Positions 21,073-33,549 of a stretch of DNA of 64,000 bases are shown piece by piece (the first letter of the stretch is position 1; every line of letters starts with the position of its first letter). The DNA lies in contig JACONQ010000003.1 in NCBI GenBank assembly GCA_014281115.1, forward strand, positions 3,968,001 through 4,032,000, given 5' to 3'. Under the pieces are notes generated by a model, which saw nothing but the letters and a program-made list of their open reading frames with translations, ran no database searches and had not been told where the DNA came from. The stretch is from Laburnicola sp. R22_1 (lineage: Eukaryota; Ascomycota; Dothideomycetes; Pleosporales; Didymosphaeriaceae). The position numbers and the translations under genes are program-made.

Positions 21073-22284
21073 TCATGTAGTCGATTCCGCTCTTGTCTTT
21101 GCCTTAATCTTGGTGCGACCAAGCCCAGCTCCTCCATTTCCCCAGAGCGCCTTCTCCCTATCCCTTTCACATTGGCACATCCGTCTTCCTCGCGACTGCA
21201 CATCCTGTTGCTCGCTATCAATCCGCCGACAGTCGTCGCAGCATCGTACATCGGCTCCCTCTTCACAATCTTCACACACAATAAGCACAAGATGGCATCC
21301 ATCCCCTCCGCATTTTCCAAGCCGGCCTTCTCGCTTGGCGCAGCCATGACATGTCGAGACGTTCTCATCGGCACCGATCGCCCCTCGGCCATCGAAAACA
21401 TAGTTGCGCCCTTTGAAGAAGCTGTCTTCCGGTTTCTTACGGCCTGACTCGACCTCCTTTTGCATCCACGCTTGATACGCCACGATTCCGCCGTGCAGGG
21501 TGTACACGGGCACGCTGGCACTGCCATCTTCACGAGCTAGCGCCTCCTGCATCCATCGCGCGCCTTTCTCACAGCGGATACCACCCGTGCAGTACGTTGC
21601 AATGCCAGTAGGCTTTTGATATACTTCGTTGCCGAGTACATGCCGGACGACATAGCCCGGCCACTGGCTGAATCTCCGTACGGCAGGCCGAACAGCTACG
21701 TCGCCGTTCCCTGAAACGAAGTATCCGATGCGCGACTCGTAGTGGTTGCGCACATCGATCAATGGGATATCGCCCTTCTCACACAGTTCGTGGAATCTAG
21801 CTGGAGGCAGTGAAATGACATTCGACCAGGATGTAGGCGCGTAATTTGTGATGCCAAGTGGCGTGATCTCCGCTGTGACTCGGACGGACGCCTTGCCGCC
21901 AAAGGCACACGCACAGCCCGGTGTGGGCTTGAAGAAGGAGTCGCAGGCTTCGTTAGTTGAGAGATCAATGCCAGCGAAAGACCAATGGTCGCGACATCGT
22001 GCGATATATGCAGCTGTCGCTGATGCGGTCCCCCCAAGCGTGAGATTGAAGCCTTCCGTAGCGATGCGAAATTTGCCTCCGAGACTGAGTTCAGTTGCAA
22101 GATTCGAGTGAAACGAGGCCAAAGCCTTGAGATCTTGGGTTTTCCGAGAGTGTGCTGGTGGCAGAACAGGCGTGTTGGCCCAATAGCGATAGAATAGAAG
22201 AACACTCCCGCCCTGCGTTTGTGCGGGACAAGTGCATGTGTACGATACCGGGTCCGCGGTGTCTCGCGCTTTGGGGGCGGCCAT
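21073..22284 (-). CDS. Rhodanese-domain protein of the TrhO (UPF0176) family
   Basis: This single-exon frame of 403 residues has its ATG at 22282-22284. The N-terminal half has LLFYRYW and an acylphosphatase-like part (FRIATEGFNLTLGGT). The rhodanese domain has IPLIDVRNHYESRIGYF and the active-site loop YCTGGIRCEKGA with the catalytic Cys. Next come YTLHGGIVAYQAWM and FKGRNYVFDGR, typical of this family. A cysteine-rich C-terminus (CHGCAKREGRLGKC, CEDCEEGADVRCCDDC) could bind zinc. Bacterial TrhO hydroxylates uridine 34 of tRNA, so a tRNA-modification role is inferred by family only. The frame is intact, in contrast to the decayed genes just to its left. Confidence 0.9.
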   Translation of the reverse strand: MAAPKARDTADPVSYTCTCPAQTQGGSVLLFYRYWANTPVLPPAHSRKTQDLKALASFHSNLATELSLGGKFRIATEGFNLTLGGTASATAAYIARCRDHWSFAGIDLSTNEACDSFFKPTPGCACAFGGKASVRVTAEITPLGITNYAPTSWSNVISLPPARFHELCEKGDIPLIDVRNHYESRIGYFVSGNGDVAVRPAVRRFSQWPGYVVRHVLGNEVYQKPTGIATYCTGGIRCEKGARWMQEALAREDGSASVPVYTLHGGIVAYQAWMQKEVESGRKKPEDSFFKGRNYVFDGRGAIGADENVSTCHGCAKREGRLGKCGGDGCHLVLIVCEDCEEGADVRCCDDCRRIDSEQQDVQSRGRRMCQCERDREKALWGNGGAGLGRTKIKAKTRAESTT

Positions 22285-23036
22285 GGCACTCTAAACAGCA
22301 AGCCGGACACGACAGAATAACCCCGATATGGCGCGGTTTGACTGCGGTGTATTGGTCGGGTAGTGAATATCTGGCAAGCGAAGGGATCCGGCGTCTTAGT
22401 TGAGGTATTTTCTGAGAAAATTAGCCTGCACAATGTTTGCAACCACACACAGAGTGCAAGATGTGTGATTAAAACTAGATCTGTATTGTTGAGTATTTGG
22501 AGAAGTAGAGTGTATATCCAAGGAATTTTGCTCGAGGTCGGAGTGCCGGACCTAGGCAACTACCAAGTTTGGATTAGCGCCTTCTTTATTTGTCGATCTC
22601 TTCCCTGGCCTGAGATTTCATCTCCACCTCGCGATTAATACATCTATCCGATGAAATACGTTTTTCCGATGAAATTCGTTTTTCCGACCACCTCATCAGG
22701 CTGTCTTGCAATCCTACCGCCTCTTCGAGGCAAGCATGGAACACACACCGAGGTGACGATAACGAGCGCGCAGCGGCAGGACTCTGGCATCACGGTGAAA
22801 GTGACACAAGTATGTTGACCATGGGAATGATACCGATTTACTGTCTTGTTATGGGGGCATGGAATAGCCTAGGTATCTAAAGTCATCCTTGACCACTCTC
22901 CGGCTCTCGACCACCTTCCCGATCCCAATTTCGGCTGGCCCAGCAACTTATACTAAGTCGACAAGCACACTACTAACAGTTAAGACCCCCAAAAGCAATC
23001 GGGATAGCGGACCATCGTACTTTCACTGGCTGCCGT
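22285..23036. other. Intergenic region with a short tandem repeat
   Basis: This is upstream sequence of the rhodanese gene and downstream sequence of the methyltransferase gene. At 22648-22690 a unit of about 21 bp (TTTTTCCGATGAAATACG-like) repeats two to three times. Open frames on either strand show no recognised domain. Confidence 0.55.
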
Positions 23037-23906
23037 CTATTTGGTGGCGACTGCAACCCAGGCTTCCATCATACATCCCACCTTTGCGCCGTCGGGAATG
23101 CAGAACTTGTCTTGTTGCTCATCAATGACCTTTGAGATCATTTCAGGTAGTTTAGCCCTCTCCTCTTCGGTCCAGTTCCGCACTGTCATTGCGCCGAGGT
23201 TCTCCAGCAAGACAGTCTTGAAGTCCTCTTTATCCTTCCCCCACAGACCCTCCTTGACTACGGTGAACTCGACATCCTTAAACCCTCCTTCTTTCAATGT
23301 CTTCTCCGTCAAGGCGGAGTCACACCATGGTTCCATCAGTGGATGGTCCGTGAGTGGATTCGCTGGCTTGACGTGGTTTTGAACCTCCTCGAGAATTGGC
23401 TTAAACCCGAACCTCTTCCACACTGTAACAACAGCAGTGCCACCCGGCTTCAGCGTTCGATATATCTGTTTTGCTCCCGCGACAGGATCCGGAAGAAAGA
23501 AGATGCCGAAGTTGGTGATGCTCGCATCGAACATGTCGTCCGCGAAGCTAAGGCTCTGTGCATCCTCCAGCCTCACTTCCTTGACCTGCTTCTGCAAGTC
23601 TGGCCTCGTCGCTATGATTGCCTTGAAAGACTGAACCATGGGCGGAACGACATCAGCTGCGAAGATCTCCACCGTAGGGAACTTTTTCACGAACTCCTCT
23701 GACGCCGCGCCGGTGCCGCATGCATTGTCGAGGAAAGTACCCCCAGAGGATGGAAACGCTTTGAGTAGTGCTGGAAGGTGAGATGCGATAGCGCGACAAA
23801 CATGGCCGATGCGATGCTCGTAGACTTCAATCATCGACGTGAACGCGGCCATACCCTCTTTGGCGAGGCCTTGTTTGGTGCTGACTGTAGTGGACATCGC
23901 AAGCAA
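23037..23906 (-). CDS. SAM-dependent methyltransferase, UbiE/Methyltransf_11 type
   Basis: One exon encodes 289 residues from 23906, or 286 from the second Met at 23895-23897, which starts MSTTVSTKQGL and looks more typical. The SAM-binding motif I is FLDNACGTGAASEEF, followed by an acidic residue in IFAADVVPPMV. LEDAQSLSFADDMFDASITNFGIFFLPDP matches motifs II and III, and LKPGGTAVVTVW follows. Closely related fungal proteins are usually annotated only as class-I methyltransferases of unknown substrate, some in secondary metabolism. No biosynthetic neighbours are present. It is the last intact gene before the repeat block, about 230 bp from the composition change. Confidence 0.88.
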   Translation of the reverse strand: MLAMSTTVSTKQGLAKEGMAAFTSMIEVYEHRIGHVCRAIASHLPALLKAFPSSGGTFLDNACGTGAASEEFVKKFPTVEIFAADVVPPMVQSFKAIIATRPDLQKQVKEVRLEDAQSLSFADDMFDASITNFGIFFLPDPVAGAKQIYRTLKPGGTAVVTVWKRFGFKPILEEVQNHVKPANPLTDHPLMEPWCDSALTEKTLKEGGFKDVEFTVVKEGLWGKDKEDFKTVLLENLGAMTVRNWTEEERAKLPEMISKVIDEQQDKFCIPDGAKVGCMMEAWVAVATK

Positions 23907-24454
23907 CGCTGCTCGTGAGGGAATGTCGAAATTGGCACAGTTGATAATGGAGTGATGGTTAGCAAGGACGGATTGTAGTCAATGCAGACGCAGTGCGTAA
24001 TTATTTAAAGAAGCGTTGGTCAAACGAGGCGTGTTATAACGTGCTTAATCAGCGCGTGCACGGTCTTACCGTGTCTTGGCAGCTGATGCACGCCGTCACC
24101 TCATGCACGCGCAATACCACAACTAGGTTAACAAAGATAAGGCTGTAAAGCTCTATATAAAAGCAATTATTATAAAATTTTCTAGAGTTAATACCTTATA
24201 GAGCTATAAATAGTCTCTATCTAATTAGATTATAGATATTTACTTAGTATTTAGATTATTTAGCCACTATATAATAATAGTGTTAATAGCGTAGATACTA
24301 CTATATTAATATATGTATAGGTGCTAGTATAGATTTTTTCTTCTTTATAACTTTATAAGTAGCTTTTAAAGCTCTTTAACTTCTTTTTCTAGTAATTTTA
24401 AAATATCCTTATATTAGATTTGAGCACTATTTAAGCTTATTAAGATGGGGGGTC
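23907..24454. other. Promoter region passing into AT-rich repeat DNA
   Basis: To about 24125 this is normal-composition upstream sequence of the methyltransferase gene. From about 24130 base composition drops sharply to A/T-rich, stop-dense DNA with no recognised element up to the start of Copia remnant E. Confidence 0.6.
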
Positions 24455-27191
24455 TAATAGATAAGAGGGATAAATAGTTGTATTGTGTGTGTTCTATGAC
24501 TTGTTGGCTCGAGGTCTAATTTAGAGGGTAAAGCCGACCACGTGCCCTTATTTAGCAACACGGCTCTAATCTAATACACACCCTTAGCTTAGACTTATCC
24601 TTAAGCTAGACCTCTTATAGCCATCCTTTATTCTAGAGTAATAGCCTCTATCCTTTATTCTAGCTCGTTAATTTGTACCTTCTTTCTATTAAGATCCTCT
24701 GCTATATTAACAAGTTCTAGTTAATCTAGAAATTTGCTCTATTTATTAATAGAAAGGGCCTTTATAAGCCTATCAGCTATTATTTTATTTAACTAAGTGT
24801 AGGTAACCCTAATCCTTTCTTACGCTACCTCTTACCTTAACTAATAGTTATAAATATCCACATAGCGGAGTTTAGTATTAAGCTGCGCAGTCTCCTTAGC
24901 GACAAGCTATATTATCTGCTAGTTATCGCATTTAATAGTAATTTTTTAATCCGCAAGCTTAACCTAGAGCTTATTAAGCAGGCGTGATATAAACAGTGCC
25001 TCCTTAGCTACCTATAATAGGGCTAGTAGCTCGGCTTTAGTAGTGGATGTAGTAATAGTATCTTACTTGCTTGCTTTCCATATAATTAGCCTACTAAATA
25101 GTTTAATAATATATCCTTAAGAACACTTTTAGTCTAGTATATTGTCCGTAAACAAGGCATCACTTACTACCTTAAAACTATCTTCTCCACCTAGCTATAA
25201 CGCCCTTGTGTGTGTTTCTTAGAGGTATAGTAGGACTTAATTAGTGGCATCTTAATGTTGGCTGCTAGAGTTAGTAAGAAATCGTGCTAATTAGAAGGAC
25301 GCGAAAGTAGTGTCTAGCTAGGTAGTGACTATGGCAAATAGAATCAATCCAACCTTGCGTTAATATTTATTAATCTTAAATAGACTAGCAAAGCCTAATT
25401 GTAGAGTAAGCTTAATACTACTTATTAGGGTATTATACCTAAGGCTTTAGTTATTAACTAGCCTGGTAATCTTATTAATATATAACGCTTATAAGAGCCA
25501 GATCTTTTGTTGCAGGCAGTTCCTAAGAATCTTAACCCCTAGAAACTATTAGAAATCTTTTCCTCCTATAAGGGTGTACTTTTCTTATAGCTGCTTAATA
25601 ACTAGCTTAGCCTGGGGTTTGTTCTCTTATTTATAGGCAATAATAATATTATCTACGTAGAAGAAGATAATTACGCCTTATTTAATTATACAGTAAGATT
25701 TATAGAGTATACTAATAAAGCCTAAGCCTCGTAGTATTAAAGTAAACTCTCTCTGCCAGAGTAGTAGTAAGATTTAGAGTTTATATAGCGCCTTATTAAG
25801 CTTCAGAATTGTCCTAGGTTTATTATAGCCTTGTAGCATCCTTATGTATATATCTTAGTTAATCTTCGCGTAAACAAAGGCATTCGTAACGTCGTATTAA
25901 AGAAGCTCTAGGTCAAATCGCGCCGCAATCGCCATAAGCATGCGAAATAATCGTCTAGCCAATATTGCCGCATATATATCTTGTAATGTGATATTTCTTT
26001 ATTAATTACTACGAACAATAAGGCGTACTTTGCACTTCTTAAGTTAGTAATATTTATTAAACTTATAGGTGTATACCCATATACAGTTAAGAATCTATTC
26101 TCTAGTTAGCTTAATTGTTTTAGCTAGTATCTTAGTCTAGGATCTTATGTCCCAGTGACTGTTTAGGCGCTGTTTCTTCGCTTCCTTAAATATATCGCAC
26201 AGTAGATGTTCTTTAAGCTTATTGCGTTAGGAAGGTGGCATAGGCAACTAGCTTCTATATAGCTTTAATCCTTTAGAGAGCAATCTTTTTAACCATGTCT
26301 TATCTAATATTTTCCTATTAAAGTTCCCTGCGTTTGCCGCTTCGGTGCTAGCCATAAATACTATAGCCCATAGGCATATTATTAATAATAAGGGTTGGTA
26401 GTCTTTTCCTTTATCTTTCTCTACTAGTAATTGTGCAAGGAGTGTTACTAGTAATAGTGTAATTAGTAGAGTGGGATAAGTATAGTCCACTTTTCTGCCT
26501 TGTTAATATCTAGGCTAGTCTTTATCCTGCGGGTTATCTTAAATCGTCTTATCTTTATAGAACGACTGTCTCTAATTTAGTTAGTTTAGCTGTGGACAGT
26601 AGTTCAACCGATTAGACCTATGCGGCGATCTCTTTAAGGGTATTGTGCATAAGATTATCCATAAGGTCCTTTGTCTTTTTGCTAAAGATGCTGTCTTTAT
26701 TAAATATTACGTTCTAGGTGCTAATTACTTTCCTAAGCGAGGATATCTATATCCAAAAGATATTAGAGGATTAGTATCCTACTAGATATTTAATCCACGC
26801 CTTTGGGTTAAGATATTATAGCCTACTCTTACTATAGTAGGTATTATCTATTATTGCAAAAGCTTTACACCTATATGCCTTAAAATAGGTTTAATCTGGC
26901 TTTTATAGTGCTATAACCACTCTATTCTAGAAGGCCACTATTATAAAGAAGACTTTGTATAGTGTTCTCTAGTAATTCGCATAGTTTGGCGTTTAATTAT
27001 AGAGGTAGACAGCTAATTAGGTAATCTCTAGCCATATCTCCTATAGTAGGTTGGCATTAAGTCGAATTGCCTAGGCTTTATCTTTTATTACACCCCCTAA
27101 GCGTTCAGTTCTCCTATTCTGTGCTTATATATTAGGTGCTAAAGGCTTAATTATAATTCCCTGGGCTGTGCACTATTAATTGACTTCTTAT

Positions 27192-27376
27192 TGTCAGATA
27201 TGCAGCTGTTAGATAGAACAAGCGCGTTGAGGTTAGATCTGTACAATAAAGCAGGGACCACCTGACTTGGCACACTAGTGAAGAAGTTAGAACTAGCTAA
27301 ACATAGTAAAAAAAACACAATATAATTATTATTATCTATTAAGGCGCATTGTCGCATTTAACTATTAAATCTAATA
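27192..27376 (+). repeat. 5' LTR of Copia A
   Basis: It starts TGTCAGATATGCAGC and ends AAATCTAATA, where CA is mutated to TA. It is near-identical to the LTRs of B and D. Confidence 0.9.
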
Positions 27377-27390
27377 ATTAAGAGTCTTAC
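27377..27390 (+). other. Primer-binding site of Copia A, matching the tRNA-Lys(CUU) anticodon arm
   Basis: ATTAAGAGTCTTAC directly abuts the LTR. Its complement, GUAAGACUCUUAAU, folds as an anticodon 5' stem and loop with loop CUCUUAA, that is anticodon CUU. The same 14 bases abut the 5' LTRs of B and D. Confidence 0.65.
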
Positions 27391-30145
27391 TGTCTTAATT
27401 AATACTAAAATGGCTGCACTACTCTAGCGTGACCTGACAGTGACCCTTTAAGACCACACTAACTATAGGGTATGGATAATACAGCTCTAGTCTAGATGCG
27501 TCGCATATTGCATCTGGCCAAAAGTTGATCCTATATTGAATATCCTAATAAAACCTAAACCTATAGCCCTAAGGGCGCTGCTAATTAATAGGTATACTCT
27601 AGCAGCGAACGTTAGCATCCTAACAAGGCAGTCCGAACTATTAGTAGCAGAACTTAAGGTGTTTAAAGAAGATCTTAAGTATTACAAGATTCTTGCCAAG
27701 CAGTATAAGAACAATTAACATAATTTTAAAAAGAAGCAAATAAGCCTCTAGTAAATCATTGTTTATATTTAGGCTACTGTTAGCCCATATCTTTAGCGCA
27801 CTTGCTGCCTCCTAGATTAACTACTAAGACAGTGGATTACGAACCTTAAAGCCACGGTTGGCGTCGACGAATAATTCGAGAGAGAATAAGCCCGCAACCA
27901 ATACCTTACATCTCTTAGACTAATAAGAAACGCGTTAAATTAGGACACATGGCTTGCTAAATATAATTAAGTAGCTATAGAAGTAGAGACAAGTAATATT
28001 CCTAAGATAACACAGATTAATATAATTACAAAGGACTTTCTAACTACTATAAACAAAGTTACGCCTAATTAGTCTACAACCTTTTAGGATAGCGGACGGT
28101 TTACACCTGGCATAAATTAGAAAGAAATAATAAAGCGCTTTTAAGAGTATATAATATTAAATTATCCAAGCCCTTAAATAGGGAAGCATAAGGCCGCATT
28201 TGTGGCAGATAACTTGTTATACCTTGCTAAAAGTGGGAAAACCACCTAGGGCATTAATGCTAAAGCAGCACTATCTAGAAAATGGGGCAGACCCCAATAT
28301 TAACATAATGACTAAAAAGATAATAAGAACTTATCCTTAGTTTAAAAACCTGCAAAAATAGAAGGCGCTAAATGTCCTACATGTGGACATTGCCATAGAC
28401 TCTAGGATTGCTTCTATATTAATGCAGACAAAGCTCCTAAGTGGTGGAAACTAAATAAGAAGATTAAAGAACTCGTCGCATTAAAGCGTGAGCACGATCC
28501 TGAATTTCAAGGACTGTTGAGAGGACAAAGCAGACCAAAATTAAAAACACCAAATATTAAACAATCGCACACGCCCACACCTGAGATCCTTGAGTCCCCT
28601 AAGGACTAACTAGAGGGATGGAGAATATTAAACGTTAACGCTGCGTTTACATTAGCGCTAATAGAAATAGAAGTGTCTAATTACCTACTAAAGCGCTTGT
28701 TTATTCTTAATTTAGGATCAACTTGCCATATTACAAACAACCCTAACTATATTTACAACTTCTGTCTACCTACGTCTAGAGATTATATATGGGCTGGCAA
28801 TACAAAGATATAGATAAAAGGCTATAGCTCTATTAACTTAACACTAAGAGGCCAACATGGAACAACTACATTAGTTCTACATAATGTGGCTATCTGTCCA
28901 GACCTTCTGTACAACCTAGTCTCCTTTTAACTACTAAGGCATAGAGGAATCTGGTGGGATACGCAAACAGACCCAACTACGCTAAAAGGACCAGACAACA
29001 AGATTATTAGAAAACTATCTAAGATACACGGTTAATGGGTACTTAAGTATAATCCGCTACCACCCACTTTATATCACATCTATAAGAATACATTACAAAC
29101 AAAAGAAGCACTATAAAGGGCCTTAGCTAAATTATAGCATAAGAGACTAGGACACCCTAGACTAGTAACTATTAAACATCTTATATAGCAAGCTAAAGGG
29201 GTGCGAGTTAAGGGAGTTATAATAGTTTAATGCGACTTTTGTAGAAAAGTAAAGATCTAGCAACAAATTAGCTAAGCACCGCGAATTAACAATATAGGAC
29301 TAGGAGAAAGACTGGCTATTAACTTTTATGCCTACAAGGCGCAAAGTAGCACTAGCGAAAGGAGCTAAATGCTTATCACTAACAGGTACTTAGGCCTGCA
29401 ATAGGACTTTTATTTCAAAGATAATTAACTAGCAAAGTTAGTTATTAAAGTTCTATCAAACTTCTTTCTCTTCCTTAAAAACCATTATAATATTACGGTC
29501 AAGGTTATTAAAGCGGACAATAAGATCACAATAGTGAAACTAGAAATCGAGCGCTGGTTGGCATTACAAGGAATTACTATTAAGCCTTTTGCCCTAGATA
29601 CACAAGCTTAAAATGGAGGTGCTAAACACTTAGGGGGTGTAAACAAAGAGAAATCGCGCGCGATGCGTCTTAATGCCAACCTACCCTGGGAACTATGGCC
29701 CAAAGTTACAAGAGCTGTAGTATACCTCTACAATTAAACACTAAATTATGCGAATAACTAGAAAACGCCATATAAGATATTCTTTACACGAGTTGCTCTA
29801 AATAATAGAGTAGTTACCTTAATTAAGAAACCTAATTTTGCTTACCTTAAAGCGTATGGCTGCAAAGCGTTCGCAATAACAGATAATACACATTAAGGTA
29901 AATTAAGGCTATAATACCTAGACCTAAAGGCTTAGATTAGTTACCTAGTAGGATACTAGTCCTTAAACATCTATTAAATTTAAATACTATTACTTGCTAA
30001 GGTAATAAGCACCCGCAACATTATCTTTAATAAACAAACTATCTTTAGTGGCAAAACTAAGGACCTTATAGATAACCTTATGCACAGTACACTAGAGGAA
30101 ATTGCCATATACGTAAGAACAATTAAACTTCCAACACTAAGTTAT

Positions 30146-30463
30146 TGTTAGATATTAGGTCACTGGAAATCACTGTGATTTTACTATGAAATCTAGTAGT
30201 CACGTGCATCCGATCACATGGTCTTCTTATAACGACAGTTAGTGTAACTTATAGTGATTTTACTGTGAGATCACTGTAAAATACACAAAGGAGACTGGCG
30301 TACTACTGTTACACTACTCCGCACTATTACTAGTGCGTCTTAGCACTAGATAGATATTGCGTACGATAGCTAAGCTTCTCTAACAGAGATCACTCGACAA
30401 TCAATTCATCATTAAATCCATCACTTTCATCTCATCTTATCAAAGATACTTACGTATCTGACA
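30146..30463 (+). mobile_element. Solo LTR inserted in Copia A
   Basis: A 318-bp sequence begins TGTTAGATATTAGG and ends ACGTATCTGACA, with inverted termini. It is flanked by an exact GTTAT duplication (30141-30145, 30464-30468). Element D at about 48230 shows the uninterrupted site. It has no internal coding sequence and belongs to a family not otherwise seen complete in this window. Confidence 0.88.
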
Positions 30464-32477
30464 GTTATTAACTAGAGACAGAGTCCTTCTATAAAGACAA
30501 CACTATTAGAGGCTTATTAAATCCCTAAGGCAAAGTAGACCCACTAGGCTACTACTAAGGAGTGAAGATTAGGAACAACTATCCAACTCCTCTAACTACA
30601 CTACCACCTGCGGCATTACTTGCGCAGTTAATGGCTAGAAATAAATTAGAAATAAACCTAAAAGGGTTATCCAAAACTGTCCCCTAGGCAGCCGCCTTTA
30701 TAGCAGGAACTTAAGCTGGCCACATTGGGAAATACAGAGGGGATGTTATAGACAAGGCTAAGATAATAAGAACGCTCGCTAAAGGCTTAAAGCCCTATTA
30801 AAGTTAACTCCCACCTCTGCCAACGTGCCGTACTAAGCTTGAGGATTACCTAATGGGCGAATTGTTTAAAGAAGCAGAGCGGGATTACCTCGCAAGCCAT
30901 AAACAAATAAAATCATAGTTAGAAGTACTAATAAAGAAGATTAAACTAATAGAATAGCAGATTCTTAACTATATGTAGGTATACACCTACAAGCTTAACA
31001 AATACCATCGCTTGCTGAAGTGCAAGGCACGGCTAGTCGTCTAGGGCGATTAATAACGGAATATTACCTCTTAAGACACTTATGCAGCCACGCTTGCTAG
31101 TAGGTTATTTCGAATGCTAGTGGCAATAGCAGCTTACTATAATATAGAGCTCGAGCAATACGATGTTACAAACGCTTTCGTCTATGTAAGTATGGACTAA
31201 GAGGTATATATAAGAATGCCCTATGGCTATTAGAAGCCTAGAATAATACTTTAAGTTAACAAGGCTTTATATAGTCTTTAGATCTTACCACTCTTTTAGT
31301 AGAAAGAGTTTACCTTAACACTTAAAGCTCTAGGTTTTTAGACAGTGCCTTACAAGCCATACTACCTTCTTAAAGACAGAATTATTGTCTTCTTTTATGT
31401 TAACAATATTATCTTAGCTTTTTATAAGTAGAAAGAGGAAGAAGCCCAATAAGCAATTAAGCGCCTATAAGAAAAATACACCTTAAGTAGAGGAAATAAC
31501 CTTTAGTAGTTCCTTAGCGTAGAGATTATTAGAGATTAAAAGACTAGGATAATTTAACTCTCTTAGGCTGCCTACTTAGACAAGATTAGTTAATTAGTTA
31601 ATAAGAGGGATATTTAACACAATACCCTAATGGCAGCTATTAAGCTAAAATCACAAGACAGCTTAGCGACACCCTTAAAAATTAACAAATACCAACGTAA
31701 GATTGGATCGCTTCTATTCGCGGCAGTAATAACTTAACTAGACATAGCCTTTGCAACCTTAAGGCTAGCTTAATTCCTATTAAATCTAGGCTTAGAACAT
31801 TACAATGCCGCTAATTAAGTACTACTATACTTATTAAGCACTAGATAGAGAGCACTATAGCTTAGAGAAGGCAACTGCCTTTAAGTAGCTAGTAATGCCT
31901 TATTTGCTAACAACACACTAGATAGAAAAAGCTTGTAAGGATACGCTATTAAGCTATTTAACAGACTTATTGCCTAGAAAGTAAGCAAATAAGACACTAT
32001 CACAACTTTAACAACTAAAGCAGAGCTTCTTGCCTTATTATAAGTGGCTAAGGAAGCAATCTTTATATTAAGACTACTAGACAAACTGCAGATTAAACTG
32101 CGCTTATTGTTAATTACCGTCTAATGCGATAATAAGCAAACTATTTGACTAGTCACTAAGGAGATATCCAGGCTTTAGACTAAACTACGACACGTTGATA
32201 TTTACAATTACTAGTTAAGATAAGAAGTCTCTACTAGAAAGATTAAGGTGGAGTACGTACAATTGGCAGAAATAATCGCTAATAGCTTTATAAAGGTCCT
32301 CCTAGTTAATAAGTGGAAAGGGTTCCTAACCCAACTTGGGCTAGTTAAGATAACAGAACGCAAAGTAGCGAATAAAGCACCTCTTAAGGAAATTCAAGGG
32401 CACCTTAATAACTTTACTTTAGGATAACAGGCTGCTAAATAGTTTAGCTTGTAAGGATCTTCCAAGCTAAGGGGGTG

Positions 32478-32663
32478 TGTTAGATATGCAGCTGTTAGAT
32501 AGAACAAGCGCGTTAAGGTTGGATTTGTACAATAAAGCAGGGACTACCTGGCTTGGCACACTAGCGAAGAAGTCAGAACTAGCCAAACACGGTGAAAAAA
32601 AACACAATACAATCATTATTATCTATTAAGGCGCATTATCGCATTCAACCATTAAATCTAACA
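32478..32663 (+). repeat. 3' LTR of Copia A
   Basis: This 186-bp LTR is preceded by the polypurine tract AAGCTAAGGGGGTG, starts TGTTAGATATGCAGC and ends AAATCTAACA. Confidence 0.92.
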
Positions 32664-33549
32664 CTTATTTAACTATAAATATTTCGTTATTCGCTTTAAT
32701 TACCTTAACTATAAGGTTAAATTGATTCTTTATAAACTTTGTAAAAGTGGCCAAAGTTTAGATAATAGATTAAGCTATGCGATTGTCCTTAAAGTAGAAA
32801 TCCCACATTAGTCCTAAGTATTAATCGGTGATTAGCATTTGGCTCTTCTCTTTTATTAAGCTGCCATCCTCGTAGCTATAGAAGTCTATTGCGACTCGTT
32901 CTCCTAGTCCTTTATTAATTAGTTGTGGTGTTTAGCGGATCAACCTCTTGGATTTGGCTCGTCCGCAGGCGTCGCACTATACTATAGTGATGCCTTTAAT
33001 CCGCACCCCCTTAGATTGCTGCACTAGGTGCTTAAGAGCACTAGGGCCTAAATGCCCTAGTCGCTTATGCCATTGCAGTGCATCTGCCTTTTGCGGGGAT
33101 TTCTTAGTGCGTAAGGTAATTCTATAGGTGTAGAAGGTTGTTTGTTCTATTAGTTCTAGTTAGTATTCTAGAACCTATTAGTTGTAGAGCTCTTGCAGCT
33201 TAGTAATAACTGTGTTGTCTACTCGCTTTAGGCTTGTAGGTTCTAATTTAGTATCCCACTATAGCCCTTAACGCCATAGTATCCTAAAAGACACTAGGTT
33301 GTATAAAAGGTCTAGGCAATAGGCCATATTATTAAGGCATAGTATTCGCTGTCTAGTTGGACCCTTTAGTTTAAGGTAAACTGTGCCATATTCTTTAACC
33401 TATATTTGTGTATTTCTAGCCCATATAAAGTCTCTAGGCAATAGAGGGCAAAATAAGACAAATTAATTAAGATTGTTTGCGATATGGCAGGTGGTGCCTA
33501 AATTAAGAATCGAGGAGTATTATAGTAGGTAGCTTGTAGAATTAAATTG

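Larger units (their letters stand above)
27192..32663 (+). mobile_element. Copia retrotransposon A (tRNA-Lys-type PBS family), RIP-degraded
   Basis: A complete element with direct LTRs at 27192-27376 and 32478-32663 is flanked by the 5-bp duplication CTTAT (27187-27191 and 32664-32668). After removing the nested solo LTR and its duplication it is about 5.15 kb, the same as B and D. The order is gag with a CCHC knuckle near 28370-28410 (CPTCGHCHRL then stop, DC), protease, integrase (HKRLGHPRL near 29140), then reverse transcriptase and RNase H. The catalytic YVDD is altered to YVNN near 31398, and the protease Asp is Asn (LNLGSTCHITNN near 28710). Both are G-to-A changes expected from RIP. 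There are numerous stops, so it is inactive. Confidence 0.9.
24455..33549 (-). mobile_element. Copia retrotransposon remnant E, reverse orientation, interrupted by A
   Basis: Read on the minus strand, this AT-rich sequence matches the layout of elements B and D. The RNase H/reverse transcriptase region lies at 24600-27190 and integrase/protease at 32669-33549, with a degraded relative of the LGSTCHI-type protease segment near 33480. A likely 3' LTR ends at about 24583, next to a CACACCCTTAGCTTAG sequence that resembles the B polypurine border. gag and the 5' LTR are missing: similarity stops where element F begins at 33550. Stops are frequent in every frame, consistent with heavy RIP. Element A interrupts it at 27192-32663. 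It is more diverged from A, B and D than they are from each other. The left boundary is approximate. Confidence 0.7.

Noticed and set aside
21070..21447. Plus-strand frames opposite the rhodanese gene
   Set aside because: They are antisense shadows of a well-supported coding sequence.
22889..23906. A secondary-metabolite cluster around the methyltransferase
   Set aside because: No synthase, transporter or oxidase lies beside it; the neighbours are a tRNA-modification-like gene and transposons.
26248..26490. Short frames in the repeat block that look like membrane peptides
   Set aside because: They are A/T-rich chance frames inside RIP-mutated Copia DNA.
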